Shown: piece after piece, positions 1 through 11,025 of the stretch
Numbering within the stretch: position 1 is the first letter of the stretch
Layout: each line of letters opens with the position of its first letter
Source of the DNA: Bufo bufo
Taxonomy: Eukaryota > Chordata > Amphibia > Anura > Bufonidae
Reading direction: 5' to 3'
DNA length: 64,000 nt
Assembly: GCF_905171765.1 (NCBI RefSeq)
Contig: NC_053390.1
Span: forward strand, 586,298,471-586,362,470
The notes under the pieces: generated by a model
The model's input: only the letters and a program-made list of their open reading frames with translations
The model's database searches: none
What the model was told of the DNA's origin: nothing
Program-made: the position numbers and the translations under genes

Positions 1-185
1 GGGGGATATTTTATATATCAGATAACCCCTTTAAGACAGGTCATCAATATCAGATTGGTGGGTTTTAGCTGCTAACACCCCCACCGATCAGTTGTTGGAA
101 TGGACTGGTGCGCTCTTAAGCTCCAAGCTCTGGGTAGTGATAGCTGCCATGACTGGTACTGCAGCACTGCTTCCATTTAAATGAA
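1..185. repeat. Family C TTAA MITE, truncated by window start
   Basis: Contains ACCCCTTTAAGACAGGTCATCAATATCAGA and a CCACCGATCAG block. The same combination of a CCCCTTTAA end, ATCAATATC and GATCAG motifs recurs at 28111-28462, 36286-36625 and 51378-51745, so this is the end of one dispersed non-coding repeat family. The TTAA-bearing end suggests a Kolobok/piggyBac-type MITE (inference). Confidence 0.55.
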
Positions 186-581
186 TATGTAGTGTACGTC
201 GCTTTTTCTCCAAAAAGTTATGAAAGATGGGTCATCAATATTACAGTCCCAGAAAACTCCCAGGAAAGTAGTAAATTCAGATTTTGTTTCATTGTGTAAT
301 TGCTCCCTTGTGTTGAATTTAGTGGTTATATTTATGATGCTGGTGTAGAGAAGTGGCTAAAAGGGCTTTTTTTGGGCCAACAGAAGACAGAAAACATTGT
401 ACTGAATTTCCCTTTATTTTTAACTAAAATTTCCATTTTTGGACAGAACAAGTACACTGCCCCCCTGACTATAAAGATAATAGATTGAATTCCTTTAGCA
501 GGGCCACCATAAGCACCGTACAGCCAGTGTTGCCATCAGATGCAATAAAAACTATATCACAAAAACCTATCATATCTAATA
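186..581. other. No gene or repeat recognised
   Basis: AT-rich sequence; the only open frame (62 codons) has no features of a gene. Nothing further can be supported. Confidence 0.5.
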
Positions 582-950
582 TTTAAAGAGAACCTGTCAC
601 CACAAAAATACAATGCAATCTGCAGGCAGCATGTTATAGAGCAGGAGGAGCTGAGAAGATGGATGTATAGTTTTCTGGGAGAAGATTCAGTAAAACTTGT
701 AATTTATTCATTTATATCTTGGCTCATTCTAGGCTTTGAAGTCATGGAGGTGGTCTTATCAAACACAGTCATAGAGGGGAGGCTGTAAATCACTGATAGG
801 ACCATGTCCTTGACTTCACAGAATGAGCAGGAATTTAAATGTATAAATTACAACTTTACAAGTTTTACTGAATCTTTTCCCATAAAACTCTATTAATCTG
901 CTCAGCTCCTCCTGCTCTATAACCTGCTGCCTGCAGCTCAGACACGATAT
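582..950. repeat. Family A foldback MITE (solo copy)
   Basis: Starts TTTAAAGAGAACCTGTCACC and contains GCAGGCAGCATGTTATAGAG near the left end, with its reverse complement (CTCTATAACCTGCTGCCTGC) near the right end; the arms also share a GAATGAGCAGGAATTTAAAT segment. The whole unit can fold on itself. A second copy, split by later insertions, is at 20488-21882. The TTAA at the border suggests the Kolobok/T2 type of Xenopus MITEs (inference). Confidence 0.7.
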
Positions 951-1273
951 TCAACATGACAAGAAGAAAAACCCATTTCTATTGTCTGCATTATGGTGGT
1001 GGTCCACTGCCGCTCCACTCCCACCACTGCGCACGGCTGCCATCCTGCCTAAGCGATGTGTCGATCCTGGTTTCTGGTGGTTTGGACCTGTCAGTATCCC
1101 CCTCTTCCTACCCAGAGGGCCCGACTGCCATAGTAGCACTGCCCCCACCACCTCTGCACAAGTTGAGTCCTGCTTCCTGCTGTAGGGTCCCAGCGCGCGC
1201 ACCCTAATCTTCCACAGCCCATGGCTGGCCTCTCTGCTAAATAAGCAAGTAAAAGAAATAAATCTATGAATAC

Positions 1274-1737
1274 TTAAGGGGGTGTCTCACTTCAGCAAAT
1301 AGCATTTATTATGTTACGAAAGTTAATACAAGTCACTTACTAATGTATTGTTATTATCCAAATTGTCTCCTTTGCTGGCTAAACAAAATTTTGCATCACA
1401 TTAAAAACTTCATGTTTCCATGGTTACGACCACCCAGCAATCCAGCAGCAGTGGCCATGCTTGTGCACTATACAAAAAAGTACCAGCCTATGTGAGTCCC
1501 CATGGTCCCGGCCACCAGAGAGGTGGCCACTTTTTCCTATAGTGTGCAAGTACGGCAATCGCTGATGGATTGCAGGGTGTTCATAGCCATGGAAACGAAC
1601 AGTGTATACTCTGATGGGAAAATGAATCCAGCCAGCAAAGGAGACAATATGGACAATCATAATACCTTAGTAAGTGCCTTGTATTAACTTTCTCTACATG
1701 ATAAATGTCACTTGTTGAAGTGAGACAACGCCTTTAA
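1274..1737. repeat. TTAA-flanked inverted-repeat MITE
   Basis: TTAA at both ends; the left end TTAAGGGGGTGTCTCACTTC is complementary to the right end, which reads GAAGTGAGACAACGCCTTTAA. The arms remain partly complementary inwards (GTCTCCTTTGCTGGCT and AGCCAGCAAAGGAGAC). No coding potential. Kolobok/piggyBac-type MITE by its TTAA borders (inference). Confidence 0.75.
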
Positions 1738-2030
1738 GGCACCTTCCCCTGTGGGAAGGTGCCTGAGCAATTGGTTCTAGTACTCTAGTACTCTTCAAAG
1801 GTGTGCTGTTTCACTTTTGTCTGCCTGTGTGCCGACTCTTACCTGATCTGCAGATTTGACCCTTCACTGTCTTACATCTGCCTGGCCTCATCCTTGGACT
1901 GTCCATTGGATTGCATGAACACTAGTCCTGACCTGAGCCTGTCTTGGACTACGGTTTTGCCTGATCCCTTGGTGCTCTGCACCAGTATCTCTTGACCCCA
2001 GTGGGTCTAGGGCTAGGGGGGCCACTTTAA
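1738..2030 (+). repeat. Family D repeat with terminal GC hairpin
   Basis: Begins with a hairpin GGCACCTTCCCC-TGTG-GGAAGGTGCC, then CT-rich sequence ending near CTCTTGACCCCAGTGGGTC. The region 33590-33880 carries the same blocks in reverse order and orientation. This shows a dispersed family; its class is not recognised. Short open frames in it are not credible genes. Confidence 0.55.
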
Positions 2031-2239
2031 TAATGCCCATAGAGGAAGCACCATGCTAAATCTGTTCAGTAGACACAGTGGATCGATTTCCACTTTGTTA
2101 CAGTCTCCCTATCCTGTTTCTGTTGTTTTCATTGACAGTGTATAAAGCTTCTACAAGGAGGAATGATGATAAAATATATACAAACTCATAAGTGCTTATA
2201 TAGAGAAGGGATCTAATGATTACACTTACTTTAGGAGTC

Positions 2240-2580
2240 TTAAAGGGGTATTCCAGTTTTGTGATTTTGATAGTGGAGGTCCGACTCCAGGGCACACCAC
2301 CAATTATCTGTTCTAAGTGGCTGTGTTGCTAGTGTGAGAGCTGCATTCTCTTCAATGGTTACCTGCATGCCGTGTACTTCTTAGTGGTGGTGCAGTTCAG
2401 TTGAATGAGACGAACAGTTGTAATGACCCTGCATCTCTAGTACAATGTAGAGTGTGCAGGTAACCATTGAAGAGGACATAGCTCTCACACTACCAACACA
2501 GCCACTTAGAACAGATAATTGGCGGGGGTGCCGAGAGTCGGACTTCCACCAATCTGCAATTTAAACATTTCTAACAAAAT
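2240..2580. repeat. TTAA foldback MITE
   Basis: Starts TTAAAGGGGTATTCCAG. The left arm contains AGATAATTGG/TCTAAGTGGCTGTGTTG-type blocks whose complements lie in the right arm (CAACACAGCCACTTAGA, CAGATAATTGG), and GGTAACCATTGAAGAG mirrors CTCTTCAATGGTTACC. This is a long imperfect hairpin without coding content. Confidence 0.65.
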
Positions 2581-3329
2581 AATCTTTACTCTGCCTAGGT
2601 GCAAGTATGTGAAAATGTATTTATAGGAAAAAAAAACAATAAAGTCCTTAACTTCTTAGTTTCTGATTTCTATTTTTCTCATAAATAGGAAATGTATCCC
2701 ATTTTTTCTCATAGTTTTACTGATTTCTATCGTTCTGAATACGTTTTTTTATCTAATTTTAGTACTATTATATTTATATTCTCCTCCCCCTTGGCAGATT
2801 ATGAGACTTCCATGAAAGCATCGCCCACAATTATGCTGGGCACCAACAAAGTAAACATAAATCCCCTTTATAAACTGTACTCCTTCTCTTATTTACTACA
2901 ACAGATTCCCAAGGAGGCCATACAATATCACCCATCATTATCCCACAAGCGCACAAAGGGGGAAGCACAAATGTAGCGTGCATACGTTTATAAATCTCTT
3001 TGCAGTAAGGATAGAACTTTTTTCTTTAATATCCTACTATAAAATCTATTTAGGAGACGCATTCTGCACATAGATGTGTTGACCTGCCCTGTGATCATGG
3101 AAACGTCCTCCAAAGTCCTGACCAGCTAAATTGATGAGCCCGCCGTGATATTTGTTGATTCTTTGACTCTCCATTTGGAGATTATGAACAGATCACAGCT
3201 CCATCAGCCTTTACATAACCTTCATCTAGTTGTAATACTAATACAAAAGGATATAAATTATACATTTTATCAATGAGGTCGCTATTCTGCAAGCATTATT
3301 ACTTCCTTTATTATTTTTCGTGGGCCACA
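2581..3329. other. No supported gene
   Basis: AT-rich. One 94-codon open frame (2692-2976) has low-complexity composition, no homology I recognise and no flanking signals; I do not call it a gene. Confidence 0.5.
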
Positions 3330-3590
3330 CTGTAGAACGAGACCGCCCTGTCATTTCACAACGATGCGGACAGCACTCCATGTGCTGCCCGCTTTCGCAC
3401 ATTTATTCCGTGTTGTCAGCAAAATGATAGAACATATGCTATTCTCGTTTGCATTATGGACAAGCATAGGCCTGTTCTATTATGGGCCAGACATTCCGTT
3501 CTGCAAAATGCGGAAAGCACATAGCCGGTATCAGTGTTTGTGGATCCGCAAAATAGGCAATGGTTGTGTGCATGAGCCCTTAACTTGAGA
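3330..3590. repeat. Family E repeat (CCGTTCTGCAAAATGCGGA type)
   Basis: Blocks TGCGGACAGCACT, GATAGAACATATGCTATTC, GGACAAGCATAGG and TTCCGTTCTGCAAAATGCGG occur here and, reverse complemented and in the same relative order, at 31390-31690. This identifies a dispersed non-coding family. Its other copy ends in GTGTGAATGTACCC, typical of a MITE terminus (inference). Confidence 0.55.
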
Positions 3591-4091
3591 GCCACATTCA
3601 GAGCTGAGAGATGGCCACAAGCCAAATCTAACACAAAGAGATCATAGAAGCGACATCATCAAAAGGAAATCGTTGAAAATAGTTACAAACGGCTAGGGCA
3701 GGGCCATATGTGGTTTACTGCTGCGGACTCTCTGCAGGAGAATAGCGAGTGGAAAAACCACAGCGTTTACAGTAGAAGCAAAGTGAAGGAGGCTTCAGAA
3801 ATATACTCCAAAAAACACAAGCCATTTTGGGCATTTTATTAATAAGTACATCTTTCGGCCAAATCTGCAGCAGGCTCACTACGTATACACATGGCCTTAA
3901 GACTAAAAGTCATAGGTAAAACCCGAAACATAAATTGACATTCTGCGGATTTAAACCTGCACCAGAAGTCAGTTTAATATAGACACGTCCCAAGAGACTT
4001 GTATCTGCAATAGAAGCAAAAGGTGACTCCACAAAGTAATGACTTTTAGAGGGTGAACACTTATACACATTACATTTCTCAGATTATTTTC
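3591..4091. other. No gene or repeat recognised
   Basis: No long open frame, hairpin or tandem structure seen. Confidence 0.45.
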
Positions 4092-4515
4092 TTAAAGGGG
4101 TTATTCCATGATTAATGTCAAAAATGAAGATCAGACAAGATATAGTACATGATAACCTCTTTCTAACAAAGCTAGAACCAGCCCTGTACCTCACATGGAA
4201 CCAGAGCCGTCCACATTGCACTAATTGCTCTGCTAGATTTACATTAAACTGGAAGCTCGGGGGACGTGTCCTCTCTGCTGCAGCTCTCTTCCTATCACAA
4301 CTCAGGAGGCAGTTGAAGGTTGGAACTGAGCATGTGCGACCTTCTTGGTGAGGTGGCCAGAGAAATAGGAAAAACAAACAAACAGGGGGTACATTTTATT
4401 GAATAACTCAGTGGCTGTACAAAATTTGTAATAACATGAAATTACAAAAGCTTTCAGATCCAGGTGCTGGTTTCAAAACTGCTAAATATTTTTCGTGGGA
4501 CAACCGCTTTATTAT
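4092..4515. repeat. Family B TTAA MITE, copy 1
   Basis: Starts TTAAAGGGGTTATTCCATG. Shares long blocks with 9206-9629, for example AAGCTAGAACCAGCCCTGTA, CCTCACATGGA and CATTTTATTGAATA, followed by a CAACC(G)CTTTA end. The two copies are in the same orientation. No coding content. Confidence 0.7.
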
Positions 4516-4676
4516 TGGCTGTGTGTCAGAGTAAAAAATATTTTCCACCTTCAAAGTGGTAGGCACGCTGTGTAAATCAAATGGTACAACCCCCCCAAAA
4601 AATCTGTTTTAATTCCAGGTTATAATACAACAAAACAGGAAAAACAAGGGGATGAATACGTTTGCAAGGCAGAAGA

Positions 4677-4710
<34 letters not shown>

Positions 4711-4712
4711 CG

Positions 4713-4745
<33 letters not shown>

Positions 4746-4785
4746 CGTATCTATCTATCTATCTCGTATCTATCTATCTATCTCG

Positions 4786-4852
<67 letters not shown>
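4677..4852. repeat. (TCTA)n microsatellite
   Basis: About 176 bp of TCTA repeats interrupted four times by CGTA. The [12 protein letters not shown] open frames crossing it are translation artefacts. The right edge was cut by insertion of the element at 4853, and a few more TATC units continue at 5175. Confidence 0.95.
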
Positions 4853-4853
<1 letters not shown>

Positions 4854-5174
4854 CAGTGGCGTAGCTAGAAATGACTGGGCCCCACAGCAAATTTTTGAAT
4901 GGGGCTCCATCCCACAGTATTTTTTTAGCAACCCCTTCCTTTCATGCCGCCCCCATTCCTGTGGCTAGTAAAGATCGCTCTCTCAGACCAGGGCCGGCAG
5001 CTGTTCCATCCGTTATCTACACAGTCTATACTGTCACTGTATATAATTTCATTGTGTAATACTGTTGAGGGGGCCCTGACCAAATCCTTTAGTCCTCCTC
5101 CTCCTGGATGGGCCCCTTCTGGGTCAGGGCCCCAAAGCTGCAGCTTTCCCTGCTTCCCCTAGAGCTACGGCCCT
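4853..5174. mobile_element. MITE inserted in the TCTA array (hAT-like ends)
   Basis: Starts CAGTGGCGTAGCTAGA and ends CTAGAGCTACGGCCCTG, imperfect inverted termini beginning CAGTGG/CAGGGC. TCTA units flank both sides, so it inserted inside the microsatellite and any 8-bp target duplication is hidden in the repeat. CAG-type termini suggest hAT (inference). No transposase. Confidence 0.6.
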
Positions 5175-6481
5175 GTATCTATCTATCTGAATCGTCCTGT
5201 GGCTCATCTTAAAATTCAATTACGACAAATATAATTTAAAAGGCAGAATACCAATTAGTAAAACCATAGCATTTAAATCTCCCAATTACACTAGTTTATA
5301 TGTGTGTGGTGTGGTTTTCCATAGACTCAGGGGAAAATCTGTCATCTCCCTATGCCATAGTTTTGGCATTAAAAAGTTGGAAAACTGGATTTTGATACTT
5401 TTTAAGTATCATTGCTACTAAATCTAGTTGCAAGTGGCTTTTTTTATGTTGCCCTCGGCAGTTTCTGAAAAGGGGGCATGGCAAGGGCAGAGTGTATGCT
5501 GGGCCATAGGCCCTGGCACGTTTACCATCATTTACCCCAGACGCTTGTATAAATGATGACTGAAATGTACATCAGCTACGAGCTGGTGTAGATTTCAGTC
5601 CGGTGCACAAATTGTGCCTCATCCTAAATTAAATGTTTCCTCCAGTACAGGGTCCATCACTATAAATCAGGGCCTGAGTTTTAGGGAACTGATCCTAGAA
5701 TGAGGTCTTTCACAAAACCTTACACAAAATTATATGATTAATCAAATTGTACATATACTTTAAAAAAAAAACTTTTGATATGTCATAGTCACACATCAAA
5801 GGATTTGATAGCCGGGGGTCCCATCAATCGCTAATGAGGAGCGCCGCCTCTCCTCACTGCTAGAGATGGGCACAATGTATAGAAAGTCTATAAGTCCGTT
5901 TCCAGCAGCGAGGAGACACAGCGTTCGGTTTAAGTCCTTCTCTCTCCTCATTTTAGCGAAGGATAGAGGTCTCAGCACTTGTACCCATGTACATGTCGCA
6001 AAGACGTATGAAAAGTTTTTTAAAAGTACTGGTACACCTTTATATGTATACAGTCCCACACTACTAATGCATGGGACTCCCCCAGCAGAAATGCAATCAT
6101 CCCTCAGCGTCGTTTGCTGGCAGATATAATTGCTTGCGGAAGCACGCCAGTCTTTGATGTTCTAATGAACAAGAACTAAATTAACTAGAACTAGTAGCTC
6201 AGAACGGCAGGGGGAGGCATGGGGGAGGCTTGGCATCAGATTAATAAAAACATTCAATGTGGAGCATTCATTTAAGTCTTCAAAAATGAAAACAAAAAGA
6301 TACCAAGCACAGGCATTACCTGCTGATCCGACTCCTGAACCAGTGAGGTCTGAGCACACATTAATCCTACGGATTAATACACCTTCATTTAGGAATATGT
6401 TTCTACACCTATTTTTGGACAAAACTTTCTAAAAATGTAAAGAAAAATGTAGTGTAAAAGGGGTTTACTGCATGAAGGACC
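5175..6481. other. No supported gene
   Basis: Short TATC tail, then unique-looking AT-rich DNA. Overlapping 86-95-codon open frames on both strands (5796-6696) lack motifs, splice signals or biased composition. Confidence 0.45.
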
Positions 6482-6776
6482 TTAAAGGGGTTGTACGGGT
6501 TCAGAGCCGAACACAGACATATCACCATTTTCACCAAGGCAGGCCCTCTGAGATAAGCATCATAGCATTTCATGCTCCGATGCTTATCTTTGTCCTGCGC
6601 TGTATCGCGCAGGCCAAGGGCTGTTTTTTTTAATATTTTTAACACTACTAGGGGGAGGCTTCCATCAAGCAGTGTTCCTGTTGACGTCACCGGCACTGAT
6701 GGGGCAGCAGGGGGGCTGCCTGGGTGAAAATGGGGATATGTCTGGTTTCAGCTCTGACTCTGGACAACCCCTTTAA
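6482..6776. repeat. TTAA MITE
   Basis: TTAA borders; left terminus TTAAAGGGGTTGTACGGG and right terminus CTGGACAACCCCTTTAA are inverted. Internal hairpin GATAAGCATC...GATGCTTATC and CCTGCGC-TGTATC-GCGCAGG. Same terminal type as 21443-21757 and 38724-39235. Confidence 0.75.
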
Positions 6777-6969
6777 TGGAAGTCTGTCTTTAGAATTGAG
6801 GATCTGCACTTGAATCAGCAGACAACAAGCACATATCTAACAATTCATTTTATGAATAAAGGTGGAGGTAGATGGAGACAGATTCCCTTTAAATAAAAAC
6901 TACTTACTGTTGTGTCCTTTAAATGTGCCTACAACTGTACATCTCATAAAACCAGCATTTAGTTAGACA

Positions 6970-8463
6970 CTAGCAGAAGGACCCAGCTTCGCACGGGTAT
7001 ATTTAATCTAATTTATTTAATGTTTATGTGTGTCAGTGTATCATGTCATGTATTGACAGTATCCACTATAACAGTGGTATCTACAGTACCCTGCCCCTTT
7101 AAAAGTGACTTCCACAGTGGCCTGCCTCCTTAACAATAACATCCACAGCACCCTCCCCTTTAACAGTGACCTCCACAGCGGCCGCCCCTTTATTAGTGAC
7201 CTCCATAGTACCAGTACCCCATCTCGTTAACAGTGATTTCCACAATAACCCGACCCCTTAACAGTGACCTCCACAGAGCTCCGTTCCCTTAAAATGTGAC
7301 CTCCACAACATCCTGCCCCCTTAACAGTGACCTCTACAGCACCCCGCCTCTTAACACTGACCTCCATAGCAGACCGTCCCCTTAAAGAGGACCTTTCACT
7401 ACAATAAAAAATCTAAACTAAGCATACAGACATGGAGAGCGTTGCCCAGGGATCTTCCTGCACTTACTATTATCCCTGGGCGCCGCTCCGTTCTCCCGGT
7501 ATAGGCTCCGGTATCTTCATATGTTCGGCTCAACTGGGTGGAGCCTGCCGGCGTCTCCTTCTCCCAGGCTGTAGCGCTGGCCAATCGCAGCGCTCAGCTC
7601 ATAGCCTGAGAGAAAAAAATAACTCTCAGGCTATGAGCTGAGCGCTGCGATTGGCCAGCGCTACAGCCTGGGAGAAGGAGACGCCGGCAGGCTCCACCCA
7701 GTTGAGCCGAACATATGAAGATACCGGAGCCTATACCGGGAGAACGGAGCGGCGCCCAGGGATAATATCTGTACGCTTAGTTTAGATTTTTTATTGTAGT
7801 GAAAGGTCCTCTTTAACTGTGACCTCCACCGTTCCCTGCCCCCTTAACAGTGACCTCCACAGCATCCAGCCCCTTTAACAGTGACCTCCACAGCGGCTGC
7901 CCCTTTATTAGTGACCTCCACAGTACCCCATCTCCTTAACTGTGCTATCTGAGCGTGAGCTGCAGGGAGAAAGACAGAAGTTGATTTTTACCTTTATTTT
8001 TTCAATCCCAGTTGGCTGCGGAGTGGGAGGGGGTGTGACTTAGTGGGACCTGGGGGAGGGGTTTTAAGTCCGTCTTTTGCCCCCTTAACTGTGACCTCCA
8101 CTCCGCTCCCTTAACAGTGTTATCCACAGCGCCCTGCCCCTTTAAAGCTGACCTTCAGCAGTGAAGAAAAATGGCTGGGTTGTTATGAAAACCTTGTGTA
8201 AAACTGTGTGTATGTGGAGACTAAGAGCCTGCGAGCTTCTATTGGCTGATAAAGGGTCATGTGACCAGGCTTCTATTGGCTAATACATTTTTTGGGAATA
8301 TCTCAAGAACGGTATGTGCTAGATAGCTGAGACCCAGTATAAAACTAAAACCTTCCCGGACACCTGATTTACCTATGTGCCAAATTTTGTGATTGTACAT
8401 GCGACGGTGCAGATTCCTTTAGTGGACATACACACACACATACACTCAGCTTTATATATTAGA
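6970..8463 (-). mobile_element. Non-autonomous Helitron
   Basis: Read on the minus strand the element starts with TC (TCTAATATATAAAGC, 8463 downwards) and ends with CTAG (6973-6970). The bases just outside are A (5') and T (3'), the insertion site expected for Helitrons. Seven bases inside the CTAG lies a GC-rich hairpin, ACCC-GTGCGAAGCT-GGGT (6981-6998), as Helitron 3' ends have. The 5' half carries (TG)n and a TCCACTAAAGGAATCTGCAC block. Most of the inside is a degenerate minisatellite of CTTAACAGTGACCTCCACAGC units, and a foldback MITE (7382-7816) sits within it. No RepHel gene, so it must be mobilised in trans. Confidence 0.75.
7382..7816. repeat. Near-perfect foldback MITE nested in the Helitron
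   Basis: TTAA on both sides; termini TTAAAGAGGACCTTTCACTA and its complement. The arms match almost base for base for well over 100 bp around a short A-rich loop near 7610-7622 (CTGAGAG-AAAAAAATAA-CTCTCAG). The left arm has about 40 extra bases near 7428-7475. Such high arm identity implies a recent copy or arm correction. No coding potential. Confidence 0.85.
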
Positions 8464-8488
8464 TTGATTTATTTACGGATTGGTATTA

Positions 8489-8518
8489 TTAGACAGACAG
8501 ATAATGAGCTAGACAGAT

Positions 8519-8558
<40 letters not shown>

Positions 8559-8594
8559 CTAGACAGATGATAGATAGATAATAGCTAGACAGAT

Positions 8595-8632
<38 letters not shown>

Positions 8633-8665
8633 CAGACAGATAGATAGATAGATAGATAGATAGAC

Positions 8666-8715
<50 letters not shown>

Positions 8716-8722
8716 ACAGTGA
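8489..8722. repeat. (GATA)n microsatellite
   Basis: GATA units with interspersed AGACAGATGATA and ATAATAGCTAGACAGATGAT blocks. It lies just outside the Helitron 5' end. Open frames across it are artefacts. Confidence 0.95.
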
Positions 8723-9205
8723 TGGATGGATAGATTATGAAATACACACTCATGAGTAATAAAAGCTAAAGCCTATAATACTAATAACCTAATGTTCCGG
8801 AAAGCTGCAGCCAATGTGTGGGATTACTGTCTATTTTTTAAAAAGAATGTTTTGTTAATCTTGACTTAATGTCAGATATCTTAAGAACATAGATGGCCAT
8901 ACTAATTCCTAAGCAACACCATAAATATCCTAGAATTCCATCTTATCTGCACAAGTGCAAATGTCTAACATTCCACCGTGGCTTTCGGACACTCTGCCTT
9001 AGAACCATTTCCAAATTCATCTCTAATGTTTGCCAAATATAATTTAATTGTGCAGTCTTGTAAAACTATTCAAGGTCATTGCATAAGTGCTAGTTATTTC
9101 ATCTGCATCCAGTCCTGCCGGCAGGGTGATGCCATATCTGACTTGTTATACGGTAACTCATCTGAGCACATTCCATAGCAACACTTCTATCATAAGGTTA
9201 CCTCC
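8723..9205. other. No gene or repeat recognised
   Basis: Nothing I can support on either strand. Confidence 0.45.
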
Positions 9206-9629
9206 TTAAAGGGGTTATCCCATGGTTGATGTAAAAAATGAAAATCAGACATCATATAATACATGACAATCTCTTTCTAATAAAGCTAGAACCAGCCCTG
9301 TACCTCACATGGATCCAGAGATCTCCCCATTCATTGTTCTGCTAGATTTATATCGAGCTGACAGCGCAGGGGTGTGTCCTTTCTGCTACAACTCTTTCCC
9401 TGTAACTGTCACAGCTTCTAACAGAACATATGGCTGGTGGCAGGTGAAGATTTAAACAACTGAGCAAGTTTGATCAGCCCAGTGAGACGGACAAGAACAA
9501 ACAGCAGTACAAATCCATTTTATTGAATAGCTCAGTGGCTAATTTTAATCCCATGCAATTACAATAGTATTCAGATCCTGGGGCTGTGTTGAAAACTGTA
9601 GAATATGTTTCGAGACACAACCCCTTTAA
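9206..9629. repeat. Family B TTAA MITE, copy 2
   Basis: TTAA borders, left terminus TTAAAGGGGTTATCCCATGG, right terminus GACACAACCCCTTTAA. Shares long sequence blocks in the same order with 4092-4515 (same orientation). Confidence 0.75.
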
Positions 9630-9669
9630 GATCAGGACCAATTTTAGTTTTTGTATTTTGATTTTTTTT

Positions 9670-9961
9670 CCTTCCTACATTCCAAGAGCCATAAATCAAT
9701 GAATGAATAAATACATTACAAAGTACATTATACAATAAAAGATAAAAGTTATAGTAGTCAATAGTTGTTGTGTTCCAATGACTCATTAAGGCCGAAGGGG
9801 GTCAAGGAATTAAAGCAAAAAATCCTATACATTTTTTTCCTGCACAATTGTAGTAAGGATTTGGGGACCCACTCTATTAAGGTTAATCGTAGGAAAGATG
9901 CATCACCTGAGTGTGTCTGTGCAAAAGGTCTAGAGACATTGTGCTTGGCATATTTTTTGTT
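9670..9961 (-). pseudogene. Penelope-like element fragment, end of GIY-YIG ORF (inverted copy)
   Basis: Reverse complement is nearly identical to 10562-10827 for about 270 bp. It encodes the C-terminal part of the PLE endonuclease region, with the shared strings KYAKHNVSR, HSGDASFLRLT and LTPFGLNESLEHN, then the same AT-rich 3' sequence. It lacks the GIY and YIG motifs themselves. With the downstream copy it forms inverted repeats about 600 bp apart. PLEs are known to leave partial inverted and tandem copies, which fits. Non-functional fragment. Confidence 0.75.
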
Positions 9962-10289
9962 ACGCCCACATGCCGAGACCACATTGTATTATGCCTCTTA
10001 TGGTGCCACGATGGCCTCCATAGTATTCAGGGGATGCAGGCTCCGCATGCATGTAGAACCTGCATTCCCTGAATGTAATGGAGGCCTGTATGGCACCAGT
10101 TAATGTGGTATTTAGTGTTAGGTTCCCGTCTTACTGAGATCGCCTTGACGTTTGGCAAACGGGCCCAAATAATTTTGTACAAAATGTATTTGCCAAGCAT
10201 CTCAAATTTATAAGCGTAGCATTAGCACCAGAATACTTTCTATTACTTTATTTGGTTTGCAAAGTGCTGTTACATTGTATGTTTTTTTA

Positions 10290-10762
10290 CTTCTACTAAC
10301 GATTCAGAATGGACCGCGAATCTAGAGAGACTCAAGGGATCTTACACATGCGGACATAAACGATGCAAGTACTGTTCAACAATAACCAATGATATAAAAG
10401 ATGTAACTATCAACGTATTCGGTGAAAAGATCCCTCTCCTCAGTCATATGGACTGCAGCACCACGAATGTGGTTTATATGCTCGAGTGCCCATGTGGGCT
10501 TCAATATGTTGGCCGAACCACTGAAAAAAATTGGCTAAATTCGCACCGTTCGAACATCAACAAGAAATATGCCAAGCACAATGTCTCTAGACATTTCGCG
10601 CAGACACACTCAGGTGATGCATCTTTCCTACGATTAACCCCAATAGAGTGGGTCCCCAAATCCTTCTTACAATTGTGCAGGAAAGAAATGTATTGGATTT
10701 TTCGCTTTAATTCCTTGACCCCCTTCGGCCTTAATGAGTCATTGGAACACAACAAATATTGA
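10290..10762 (+). pseudogene. Penelope-like retroelement, C-terminal GIY-YIG endonuclease fragment
   Basis: One open frame runs from about 10295 to the stop at 10762. It first shows a Cys cluster, TCGHKRCKYC, then the endonuclease core VVYMLECPCGLQYVGRTT (a GIY-YIG variant), the conserved RxxINK-like helix region with HRSNINK, and the tail WIFRFNSLTPFGLNE. The order Cys-rich linker, GIY-YIG, terminal LxPxGLNE is that of Penelope-like elements, where the nuclease nicks the target for reverse transcription. No reverse transcriptase domain is visible upstream, so the copy is 5' truncated. An A-rich slip (GAAAAAAATTGG) has probably altered the segment after YVGRTT. The inverted partner lies at 9670-9961. 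Confidence 0.85.
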
Positions 10763-11025
10763 CTACTATAACTTTTATCTTTTATTGTATAATGTACTTT
10801 ATAATGTATTTATTCATTTATGATTTATCCAATGCACTTGACCCTTTCATTTATCTATTTATTATTTTTTATTTTATCAACTATATCATCAATTAATGCA
10901 ACTAACAAACTATCCTTAGATTTTATCAGTCCTTAGTAATTTTTACTAATCTACTTGATAATTAACACGTGGTTAATTTTGTTGCTCATCACTTATTTAT
11001 CTGATATTATTTTTCATTATATATA
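10763..11025. other. AT-rich 3' flank of the PLE fragment
   Basis: The first 65 bp are shared with the inverted copy at 9670; the rest is AT-rich unique DNA up to the Tc1 insertion at 11026. Confidence 0.5.

Noticed and set aside
4652..8753. [12 protein letters not shown] open frames at 4652-4868 and 8559-8753
   Set aside because: Translations of TCTA/GATA microsatellites.
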